Of a stretch of DNA of 6,922 nt, positions 1 through 5,845 are shown one piece after another. The DNA lies in contig JACQJK010000016.1 of assembly GCA_016205055.1 (NCBI GenBank), forward strand, positions 1 through 6,922, given 5' to 3'. How positions within the stretch are numbered: position 1 is the stretch's first letter; every line of letters begins with the position of its first letter. The notes beneath the pieces were generated by a model. The model was not told the origin of the DNA. It did not search any database and saw nothing but the letters and a program-made list of their open reading frames with translations. The DNA comes from Candidatus Doudnabacteria bacterium (GTDB lineage: Bacteria; Patescibacteriota; Doudnabacteria; UBA920; 2-01-FULL-50-11). The translations under genes were made by a program, and so were the position numbers.

Positions 1-20
1 CCCTTCGACCCTGCTCAGGG
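1..20. repeat. Short palindromic repeat at window edge
   Basis: The first 20 bases read CCCTTCGACCCTGCTCAGGG. CCCTG (9-13) and CAGGG (16-20) can pair across a 2-base loop, or the outer CCCT (1-4) can pair with AGGG (17-20). The form CCCTTCGAC-n-GCTCAGGG resembles a dispersed intergenic palindrome that I know from many environmental bacterial genomes; that resemblance is from memory and unchecked. The element may continue past the window edge. It lies downstream of the ftsA/pilM-like gene. Confidence 0.5.
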
Positions 21-75
21 CGACCCCTCTTACGCCCCTCCCAGGATTTGGACGACGACATCCCGAGCGAGGATC

Positions 76-96
76 CCCCGGCTCACAAGGCCGGGG
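76..96. repeat. GC-rich hairpin downstream of ftsA/pilM-like gene
   Basis: CCCCGGC (76-82) pairs perfectly with GCCGGGG (90-96) around a 7-base loop. It lies about 70 bp past the stop of the minus-strand gene that ends at 167. No U-tract follows on either strand, so it is not a normal intrinsic terminator. It could protect the mRNA 3' end or be part of a dispersed palindrome. Confidence 0.5.
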
Positions 97-101
97 CCCG
101 A

Positions 102-117
102 GTCGAGGGGTCGAGGG
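102..117. repeat. Tandem 8-bp direct repeat
   Basis: GTCGAGGG occurs twice head to tail (102-109 and 110-117). Bases 108-117 (GGGTCGAGGG) are also the reverse complement of 1-11 with one base missing, so the two sites form a loose inverted repeat around the hairpin at 76-96. The whole 1-166 stretch has no credible gene. Confidence 0.45.
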
Positions 118-166
118 ACAGCCGAAAAGCTGAAATTGCAGACAAAATGGGTTTTTTAGATGACCT

Positions 167-1381
167 CTATTCCTCTTCCAGTAAATCGGCCGCGTCCAAG
201 GCAACTGACAATGGCGCAATGTCCGCCGAAGAATTTATCCTTCCCGTCCGGTCGACAAAGCTCCTCAAATCGACCGGCAGCAGCGCTTTAACCGAGTCAA
301 CCTTTAAATCCGCCCGCTCCTGTCCCATGGCAGCTTGCAAATAAGACACCACACCCGGCAAAAGACTGCCTCCTCCGGCAAGAAAGACCTGCTCGGGCAT
401 CCCGGAATACCCGGGGAATTCCTCTAATAGCAATTTTACTCCCGAGAAAAAAACTTTACAATCAAACCCGACCAGCTCGCGGATTTCTTTCTGGACTTCC
501 TCGGGCAGCTTGGCTGCGGAATAGCCGAGTTTCAGCTCCTCGCCCAAAGCTGGGTCCTTACCCAAACCGGAAGCAATTGAACTGGAAAACGAGTCGCCGG
601 CGACTTCAAAACCGGCGTGGCCGATAATTCTTCCTTCCTTGATTATTCCTACTTCCGTAGCATTTGCCCCAATGTCGATCACAAGCGCGTTTAACCCCTC
701 TGCTCTCGCAGCCATCACCGAGCGCAATGTGGCATACATGGAAGAGCTCATGGAGAGCACTTTGCAGTTTAATTGAGAAAGCAACGCAACGATTCTACGG
801 TGATTCGCGCCCGGGGTGTACGCGTTATAAATCGTGAAGGACAATTTTTCTCCGCTGGAGCCGATCGGCGCGGCGACGGCGTAGCCGTCCACGGTCAGCT
901 CTAAAACTTCGGAATTAATCAAAGCAGGCTCGTTTCCTGACGCCGTTTCCCATGCAATCAGCTTTTTCATCACCTGCCCGGCCCGCTCTTCCACCCGCGT
1001 AAGAATGGTTTTAAACTCGGGATCGGAAATGGTTTTCTGAATTTTGGCCCGTCGGTATACGATTTGGCTGGTGTAACCGGAAACTCCCAAGCCCCCAATG
1101 CCGACGACGGCGGAAATGGGGTGAGGAAGATTTTTCTTTTCAAACAACTGCGCTAAGGACTCAAGCAACAGCGGCTGAATAGCCGCAGGATCAACGAGCT
1201 CGTCGTCATCCACGGCATTTTGCGGGTAAACGACTTTTCGCCCGGCCAGCACTTCTACTTTTTCGTTTCGGTAGCGACAAAGCAGCAGTTTTACGGAACG
1301 GCTCCCGAAGTCAAAAATCACCACCGGCGCGTCCGGCCGGTCGGCTTTTTGGGGAAAGATTTTTTTTAAGAAAGGGAACAT
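167..1381 (-). CDS. FtsA/PilM-family actin-like ATPase
   Basis: This 404-residue protein has the actin/HSP70 ATPase fold. Phosphate-1 motif FDFGSRSVKLL lies near residues 24-34, phosphate-2 motif IDIGANATEVG is mid-protein, and the adenosine motif FLAGGGSLLPG is near the C-terminus. The region between phosphate 1 and 2 is compatible with the SHS2 (1C) subdomain of FtsA and PilM. Family members polymerise on the inner membrane face: FtsA anchors FtsZ in division, PilM sits under the type IV pilus. The sequence does not clearly decide which, and no pil or fts neighbour is visible. The C-terminus (AADLLEEE) lacks the amphipathic membrane helix typical of FtsA, whereas the N-terminus MFPFLKKIFPQK is hydrophobic and basic and could bind membrane instead. 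The ATG at 1381 is the only sensible start; its best SD is a weak AAAGG about 10 bases upstream, inside the palindrome at 1388-1553. Stop is TAG. It may be co-transcribed with alaS. Confidence 0.8.
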   Translation of the reverse strand: MFPFLKKIFPQKADRPDAPVVIFDFGSRSVKLLLCRYRNEKVEVLAGRKVVYPQNAVDDDELVDPAAIQPLLLESLAQLFEKKNLPHPISAVVGIGGLGVSGYTSQIVYRRAKIQKTISDPEFKTILTRVEERAGQVMKKLIAWETASGNEPALINSEVLELTVDGYAVAAPIGSSGEKLSFTIYNAYTPGANHRRIVALLSQLNCKVLSMSSSMYATLRSVMAARAEGLNALVIDIGANATEVGIIKEGRIIGHAGFEVAGDSFSSSIASGLGKDPALGEELKLGYSAAKLPEEVQKEIRELVGFDCKVFFSGVKLLLEEFPGYSGMPEQVFLAGGGSLLPGVVSYLQAAMGQERADLKVDSVKALLPVDLRSFVDRTGRINSSADIAPLSVALDAADLLEEE

Positions 1382-1387
1382 ATGCTA

Positions 1388-1553
1388 AAGACCTTTTGCA
1401 AAATAAGCTTTCGAGATAATTTTTACAAACTTCGAGCGAAAGAGCCGAATAAGCGACGACGTTTAATGGCTGAATTAAGCGGAGGAGCTTTGAGGCTTTT
1501 GCAGCCCCAAGTTTTGGAAAAATTGGCCGAAATGTTATTTTGTAAGAGGTCTT
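1388..1553. repeat. 166-bp MITE-like interrupted palindrome between alaS and ftsA/pilM-like gene
   Basis: The outer arms 1388-1406 and 1535-1553 are inverted copies of each other (17 of 19 positions; AAGACCTTTTGCAAAATAA against AAGACCTCTTACAAAATAA). Complementarity continues inward to about 45 bases per arm (1388-1432 and 1509-1553), with shared blocks TTTCG, AATTTTT, CAAA and CTT, giving about 36 matches in total. The central 76 bases hold smaller hairpins, for example GAGGCT/AGCCCC at 1492-1508. The element almost exactly fills the gap between the two genes. It contains no ORF and no poly-U terminator. The structure fits a non-autonomous palindromic mobile element (MITE or dispersed palindrome); mobility is inferred, since only one copy is visible here and no clear target-site duplication is seen. 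Confidence 0.7.
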
Positions 1554-3408
1554 AACTCAACACTGCTTTGATGCGCCTAACTCCGGCAGAAATGGCCTGC
1601 TCTTTTGTTATCTTGAAGAGCCCGATAACCCCGGTATGAGGAACATGCGGCCCGCCGCAAAATTCCCGGCTGATAACCTCGTCAGTTTTTGGATTAAAAA
1701 TCGTATATACGCTGACTGCGTCAGCGTATTTTTCCCCAAACACGCCCAAGGCGCCGAGCTCGCGAGCGCGGGCGAGCGGCAAAATTTCCTGCTTAACCTG
1801 GTAATCCCCGTGAATCCACCCGTTAACCAAATCTTCAACGCGCTTTTTTTCTTCCTCGGTCATTTTTTGTCCGTGCGTGAAATCGAATCGGGTTCGCTCT
1901 TGGGTAATATTACTCCCTTTTTGCCAAACGTGCTCGCCCAAAACTTTCCGCAAAGCCGCGTTCATCAGGTGCGTGGCGGTATGCAAGCGAATGACTTCTT
2001 GGGTATGATCGGCTAAGCCGCCTTTGAAAACGCCCGCGGAGGCGGTGCGCGAAAGCTCCTGATGTTTTTTGAATTGCCGCTCAAATTGCTCTCTGGCAAT
2101 CTTCTGCCCGGCGGATTGCGCCAGTTCCTGGGTCAATTCAAGCGGGAAACCGTAAGTTTGATAGAGATCAAAGGCGGTTTGGCCGGTAATCGTCCCTTGC
2201 TTTGTCTTTTTTTCAAATTCTTTTAGCCCTCTTCCCAAAGTCGAAACAAATTTTTCTTCTTCCAGCGCGAGAGTTTCGAAAATCTTTTTCGAATTTTCCA
2301 CCAGTTCCGGGTAAGCAGAATCATAAATTTGGATGACTTTTCCGACTAACGCGGGAAGCCAATGCGGTTTTAGTCCCAAAAGCCGGGCATAGACGATGCT
2401 TCTACGCAGTAACCTGCGCAAAACATAGCCGCGGTCCTTATTCGACGGCTCCACGCCGTCGGCGGCGATAAAAACCGAGGCCCGCAGGTGATCCACAATC
2501 ACTCGGGCATATTTCACTTCTTGATTGCTCATAACTTCCTGCGACAACGCCAGCACGTCAAACATCGGCTTAAACAGTTCCGTGTCATAAACCGACCGCT
2601 GCCCGTTCAGCACGGCGAGCATCCGGTCAAGGCCCATGCCGGTATCAACGTTTTTCTGTTTCAAAGGTTCAAATACGAATTCCGGCTCGCCGCGTCTTGC
2701 TTGCCCCGCACCATCCGCCTGAGGCGGATTGGTGCGGCGGTTGTACTCCATAAACACGTCATTCCAAATTTCCACCCAGCGCGGATCTTTGCTTGTCTTT
2801 TGAAAGTTTGCAGGAGCGGGCGTGCCGGCGTCAATCCAGTAAAACATTTCGGTACTGGGCCCGCAAGGTCCGGTTTGCCCGGCCGGTCCCCACCAATTAT
2901 CGGCTTTTGGCAAATAAGCGATGCGCGCATCGGCAACGCCCAACGCTCTCCAAATCGCCGCGGCTTCTTGGTCACGGGGGGCGTCTTCGTCACCGGCAAA
3001 AACCGAAACGGCCAAACGACGCGCATCCAAGTTCAACCACTTTTTGCCGGTCAAAAACTCAAAGCTCCATTCAATCGCCTCTTTTTTGAAATACCCGCCT
3101 TGCCCTACGCCGTCAGGCGAGGCAGGATCCCCTAAACTCCAATTGCCGAGCATTTCCAAAAACGTGACATGCGTATCGTCGCCCACTTCATCAATGTCGA
3201 TCGTGCGGATGCATTTCTGCACATTGGCAAGCCGTCTGCCTGCCGGGTGCTTTTCCCCCAAAAGATAAGGCACTAACGGGTGCATGCCGGCGATAATAAA
3301 CAGGGTCGTCGGGTCATTTGCCGGCACCAAGGGGGCAGACGGAATAATCGCGTGGTTTTTTTCGCGAAAAAACTCCAAATACTTGTTTCTTAATTCTTGA
3401 GCGCGCAT
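1552..3408 (-). CDS. alaS: Alanyl-tRNA synthetase, compact form
   Basis: Charges tRNA-Ala with alanine in the cytosol (class II synthetase) and hydrolyses mischarged Ser or Gly. Class II motif 1 region covers residues 41-69, motif 2 region THVTFLEMLGNWSLGD is at 79-94, and motif 3 GMGLDRM is at 257-263; VDTGMG carries the alanine-binding Asp. The editing domain keeps all four zinc ligands: HTATH (H476, H480) and CGGPH (C584, H588). The protein is 618 residues against about 875 in E. coli. Two parts are missing: the beta-barrel, since FKGGLADHT (461-469) runs almost directly into HTATH, and the C-terminal DHHA1/C-Ala domain, since it ends at GVRRIKAVLS. Without C-Ala it may act as a monomer. 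Two palindromic insertions add residues 95-105 and about 224-240. The ATG at 3408 gives the expected N-terminus (MRAQELRNKYLEFF) but lacks an SD. Its own promoter lies at 3487-3515. Stop is TAA, at the edge of the downstream palindrome. Confidence 0.97.
   Translation of the reverse strand: MRAQELRNKYLEFFREKNHAIIPSAPLVPANDPTTLFIIAGMHPLVPYLLGEKHPAGRRLANVQKCIRTIDIDEVGDDTHVTFLEMLGNWSLGDPASPDGVGQGGYFKKEAIEWSFEFLTGKKWLNLDARRLAVSVFAGDEDAPRDQEAAAIWRALGVADARIAYLPKADNWWGPAGQTGPCGPSTEMFYWIDAGTPAPANFQKTSKDPRWVEIWNDVFMEYNRRTNPPQADGAGQARRGEPEFVFEPLKQKNVDTGMGLDRMLAVLNGQRSVYDTELFKPMFDVLALSQEVMSNQEVKYARVIVDHLRASVFIAADGVEPSNKDRGYVLRRLLRRSIVYARLLGLKPHWLPALVGKVIQIYDSAYPELVENSKKIFETLALEEEKFVSTLGRGLKEFEKKTKQGTITGQTAFDLYQTYGFPLELTQELAQSAGQKIAREQFERQFKKHQELSRTASAGVFKGGLADHTQEVIRLHTATHLMNAALRKVLGEHVWQKGSNITQERTRFDFTHGQKMTEEEKKRVEDLVNGWIHGDYQVKQEILPLARARELGALGVFGEKYADAVSVYTIFNPKTDEVISREFCGGPHVPHTGVIGLFKITKEQAISAGVRRIKAVLS
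2706..2737. repeat. In-frame palindrome inside alaS (NPPQADG-coding)
   Basis: A 14-bp stem (2706-2719 with 2723-2737, one bulged T at 2730) closes on the loop TGA. It encodes roughly residues 224-235 of AlaRS (R-T-NPPQADG-AG). In other AlaRS proteins the step from the EYNR-like strand to EPLKQK is only a few residues, so this site carries an insertion of about 15 residues. The core CCGCCTGAGGCGG resembles the hairpin at 4880-4892. Confidence 0.65.
3094..3126. repeat. 33-bp in-frame palindromic insertion in alaS
   Basis: These 11 codons encode PASPDGVGQGG (residues 95-105), placed between SLGD and YFKKEAI, which are directly joined in typical AlaRS (FGDYFK). The DNA is an imperfect palindrome: on the minus strand TGCC-T-CGCC, loop TGAC, GGCG-TAG-GGCA, with outer CC/GG. 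The exact 33-bp length keeps the frame. The insertion follows class II motif 2, so it should lie on a surface loop not far from the active site. Confidence 0.65.
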
Positions 3409-3486
3409 CTAACTTGTTCAAACAAAACAAAAATAACTAAAATGAAGCCCCACGGCTAAACCTGATGTTTGAGCGGAAACGCATAA

Positions 3487-3515
3487 ATTATACTGAATTC
3501 TTACGCTTTTGACAA
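3487..3515 (-). promoter_or_regulatory. Sigma70-type promoter of alaS
   Basis: On the minus strand a -35 box TTGTCA (3515-3510; 5 of 6 consensus) is followed by a 17-bp spacer and a perfect -10 box TATAAT (3492-3487). Transcription should start near 3480, giving a leader of about 70 nt before the alaS ATG. The leader holds only a small 4-bp hairpin and no T-box or other riboswitch that I recognise. The -35 box shares two bases with the terminator U-tract of the upstream gene. Confidence 0.75.
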
Positions 3516-3538
3516 AAAAACCCTGGGGTCAGGGGTTT
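3514..3538 (-). terminator. Intrinsic terminator of ctpA
   Basis: On the minus strand, 75 bases past the ctpA stop, AAACCCCTG is followed by loop ACCC, then CAGGG and a run of seven T. CCCTG/CAGGG form the stem core and A/T pairs extend it past a bulge. The T-run is only on the minus-strand side, so termination is directed at ctpA transcripts. Confidence 0.8.
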
Positions 3539-3612
3539 GAACTGTCGGTGTATCTCTTCCGGCAAAAGAAAGCTGACTTTCATATAATCTTCCTATTCGT
3601 GTTTCTAGGACA

Positions 3613-4857
3613 TTATATCATTTTGTCCTCGAGCTCTTCAAGCGCTCGGTCGAGCTGTGGATCTTTTAGTTGATCGCTGTCTTCTTCGGTAATCTCGATT
3701 TCAATGTCGGGACTGATGCCCGCAACATTTATGTCTTTGCCGGAAGGAGTAAGCCATTTGGCAATGGTGACTTTCAGATCGGCGCCGTCAGGAAGATCAA
3801 CCAACTCTTGAACGGATCCTTTCCCAAACGTCTTTTTGCCAACCAGGGTGGCGAGTTTATGATCAGATAAAGCGCCGGCGACGATTTCCGAGGCCGAAGC
3901 CGAGCCCTCGTTCACCAAAACCACCGTGGGTACACCGGCAAGCCGCGACACGCCTTCGGCATTATAATCGGTCTTGCGACCGTCGCCGAATTGCTCGGTC
4001 ACCACCAGTTCGCCTTCTTTCACCCAAGCGCTGGCAACTTCCACGGCCGCGATAATATAACCGCCCGGATTGTTGCGCAGGTCAAGCGCTACGCCGCGAA
4101 CGTTCTCGTTGAGCAACTGGGTAATGGCCCGATCAAGCTCGCCTTTGGTGTCTTCGCCGAACCTGCGCAATTTAATCACTCCGATTTTTTTTCCGGAAAC
4201 TTCTTTGATTTCGACAGAAACGCTTTTCACGACTATCTTGTCGCGCACGATGGAAACTTTCCTGGGCTCTTCGTCCCCTTCCCGATCAATCGTCAAAACC
4301 ACCGTTGTTCCTTTCGGACCGCGAATTTTGTTAACGGCGTCTTCCAGGTTCAAATTTTCCGTGGACTCCCCGTCGATTTCCAAAATTGCGTCCAGCGGCC
4401 TTAACCCGGCCGCTTTCGCCGGCGAATCATCAATGGGAGCAATCACCACCAGCCGGCCCGCCCGAATCCCGATTTCCGCGCCCACCCCGCTAAATTCTCC
4501 TTTCAGGTCATTTTTAAACTCTTCTGATTTCGCCGGCGTCAAAAAGACGGAATAAGGATCACCCAAGCTGTCCACCAGGCCGGAGACCGCACCAAACAGC
4601 AACGCTTGCTGGTCAACCGGCCGTTCCACGTATTTTTCGTTAATGGCTTTGATGGCGTCCCAAAGAATCTGCCAATTCAACTCTTGGGGAGCATTTTCAC
4701 GGTTGAGATTCACCACGCGCACCGGCGCGAGTTCTATTTGGTATCCTGCGCGCGAAAAAAAATACCCGCCGGCAAAAGCTCCGGCTAAAGCCAAAATGCT
4801 AATGCTGGCGATGAAATATTTTCTATTGGAGTTGCGGTTAAACTCTTGATCGTACAT
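3613..4857 (-). CDS. ctpA: Membrane-anchored C-terminal processing protease (S41, CtpA/Prc type)
   Basis: A 414-residue serine protease that cleaves proteins near their C-termini in the cell envelope. One transmembrane segment lies at about residues 14-34 with a basic residue just before it, so the catalytic part faces outside. A helical region (about 60-120, including YVERPVDQ and DPYSVFLTP) precedes a PDZ domain at about 118-205 (GVGAEIG, SPAKAAGLRPLDAILEIDG). The S41 core follows, with LRNNPGGY (260-267), NEGSASASE (316-324) and KTFGKGSVQ (342-350). By spacing to CtpB and Prc, the catalytic pair is Ser321 and Lys346, with Gln350 as third residue; all are present, so it should be active. 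The ATG at 4857 gives a sensible cytoplasmic N-terminus but has no SD. It has its own promoter (4940-4968) and terminator (3514-3538), so it is probably monocistronic. Substrates cannot be read from context. Stop is TAA. Confidence 0.95.
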   Translation of the reverse strand: MYDQEFNRNSNRKYFIASISILALAGAFAGGYFFSRAGYQIELAPVRVVNLNRENAPQELNWQILWDAIKAINEKYVERPVDQQALLFGAVSGLVDSLGDPYSVFLTPAKSEEFKNDLKGEFSGVGAEIGIRAGRLVVIAPIDDSPAKAAGLRPLDAILEIDGESTENLNLEDAVNKIRGPKGTTVVLTIDREGDEEPRKVSIVRDKIVVKSVSVEIKEVSGKKIGVIKLRRFGEDTKGELDRAITQLLNENVRGVALDLRNNPGGYIIAAVEVASAWVKEGELVVTEQFGDGRKTDYNAEGVSRLAGVPTVVLVNEGSASASEIVAGALSDHKLATLVGKKTFGKGSVQELVDLPDGADLKVTIAKWLTPSGKDINVAGISPDIEIEITEEDSDQLKDPQLDRALEELEDKMI

Positions 4858-4879
4858 TTATAAGTTAACTCGCAGGGGA

Positions 4880-4892
4880 AAACCCAAACCCG
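4880..4892. repeat. Hairpin in ctpA leader
   Basis: CCGCC (4880-4884) and GGCGG (4888-4892) pair around TTG. A competing stem can form from CCCAA (4873-4877) and TTGGG (4885-4889). The 13-base core differs at two positions from the core of the palindrome in alaS at 2715-2727. It lies in the predicted untranslated leader, about 25-35 bases before the ctpA start. Confidence 0.5.
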
Positions 4893-4939
4893 CCTTGGGC
4901 GGACAGGGCCACGGGCGCTAAAAAATCAATATTAGGTGT

Positions 4940-4968
4940 ATGATAGCTTGTTTTGCAGGATTTTTCAA
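4940..4968 (-). promoter_or_regulatory. Sigma70-type promoter of ctpA
   Basis: On the minus strand TTGAAA (4968-4963) is followed by a 17-bp spacer and TATCAT (4945-4940). It begins just after the stop of the upstream glycosyltransferase gene. The start site should be near 4933, giving a leader of about 75 nt that contains the hairpin at 4880-4892. No terminator for the glycosyltransferase genes is seen before it, so readthrough into ctpA is possible. Confidence 0.6.
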
Positions 4969-4974
4969 AAACGT

Positions 4975-5826
4975 CTAATGCACCGTCTTTCTTGACCGGA
5001 AAAAGTTGAGAAAAATAACGGCACGGCCGTGGAGCTTTATTGCCAGAAAAACCAAAAAATTGAAGGCACGCGGATAACGCGAGGAGTAGTGCTTCCGGTA
5101 AAAAACTTCCATCGCCTGATGAGCAAATCGAATCGTCCGGTCGGGAACTTTTTGAGATGAGCCGTATTTGAAATGGGTAATTTTCGCGCCGGGATAGTAA
5201 ACCACTTTATAACCCGCGGTTTTTACCCTAAAACACCAGTCCAAATCTTCGCCGTACATAAAGAAGTCCTCGTCCAAAAGCCCAACCCGTTCGATTACCG
5301 ACCGCCTGATAAGCAAATACGCTCCCATCACCGCGTCAACTTCCATTTCCCGGTTAACATCACCCGAAACATTATAATCGCTGAATCGCTTTAAGCCGAA
5401 CAAACGCAAAAAAGCATTGGCGGGCGTGGGAAAACGGCGGCGGCAAGCCGGATCCAAAGTGGCGTCCGGCAGCAAGACCTTGCATCCTAAAATTCCCACT
5501 TCAGCATGTTTTTCCAAATAAGCCATGCTTTGCTGGAAAGTATTCGGGTTAACTTCGGTATCGGAGTTGAGCAATAAAACATAACGGCCTTGGGAAATTT
5601 TTATGGCGAGGTTGTTTGCTTTGGAAAAACCCAAGTTCGACCGATTCTCGAGAAGTTTAACTTGAGGAAAGAACTCTTTGACCAAATCCACACTGCCATC
5701 GCTTGACCCATTGTCCGAAACAATGACCTCATAGGAATAGTTCGTGATTGACGCGAAAACCGACCGCAAGCAGCGCTGCAGTAAATCGCGGGTATTGTAA
5801 TTAACAATGATTATGGAAAGGTCCAT
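4975..5826 (-). CDS. Family 2 glycosyltransferase (rhamnosyltransferase-like)
   Basis: Transfers a sugar from a nucleotide-activated donor to a growing glycan on the inner membrane face. Counting from the ATG at 5826 (283 residues), the GT-A fold shows the N-terminal strand MDLSIIIVNYNT, the nucleotide-binding DNGSSDGS (38-45), the metal-site region LLNSDTE (85-91, in place of DxD), and the acceptor-side motif GEDLDWCFR (192-200). The C-terminus is hydrophobic and basic (about 255-280), suggesting membrane contact. It resembles WbbL-type rhamnosyltransferases, but the donor cannot be read from sequence. I chose the ATG at 5826 because family members start just before the first strand; a GTG at 5844, 1 base after the upstream stop, would add six residues. 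Neither has an SD. It is 19 bp downstream of the other glycosyltransferase gene and probably shares its mRNA. Stop is TAG. Confidence 0.9.
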   Translation of the reverse strand: MDLSIIIVNYNTRDLLQRCLRSVFASITNYSYEVIVSDNGSSDGSVDLVKEFFPQVKLLENRSNLGFSKANNLAIKISQGRYVLLLNSDTEVNPNTFQQSMAYLEKHAEVGILGCKVLLPDATLDPACRRRFPTPANAFLRLFGLKRFSDYNVSGDVNREMEVDAVMGAYLLIRRSVIERVGLLDEDFFMYGEDLDWCFRVKTAGYKVVYYPGAKITHFKYGSSQKVPDRTIRFAHQAMEVFYRKHYSSRYPRAFNFLVFLAIKLHGRAVIFLNFFRSRKTVH

Positions 5827-5845
5827 GAATTTTCGTACAAGCACA

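Noticed and set aside
48..344. Plus-strand ORF of 98 aa at the low end
   Set aside because: It runs antisense into the ftsA/pilM-like gene, has low-complexity sequence with no recognisable motif, and covers the palindrome cluster.
1388..1553. Plus-strand RNA from the palindrome, because both mismatches in the outer 19 bp would be G-U pairs on that strand
   Set aside because: Each transition mismatch gives G-U on one strand or the other, so two on the same strand is uninformative; no plus promoter was found.
1636..3268. Plus-strand ORFs antisense to alaS (1636-2016, 2488-3135, 2793-3089, 2921-3268)
   Set aside because: They are shadows of a well-supported alaS reading frame; the translations have no domain signature.
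3409..3480. T-box or other riboswitch in the alaS leader
   Set aside because: The leader is short, AU-rich, has only a 4-bp hairpin and no T-box sequence or specifier loop.
3583..3588. TATAAT on the plus strand as a promoter
   Set aside because: No -35 box lies 16-18 bp upstream (CGGCAA is there) and no plus-strand gene follows.
3670..4849. Plus-strand ORFs antisense to ctpA (3670-3870, 3991-4404, 4070-4555, 4606-4849)
   Set aside because: The opposite strand encodes an intact S41 protease with all catalytic residues; these frames show no family features.
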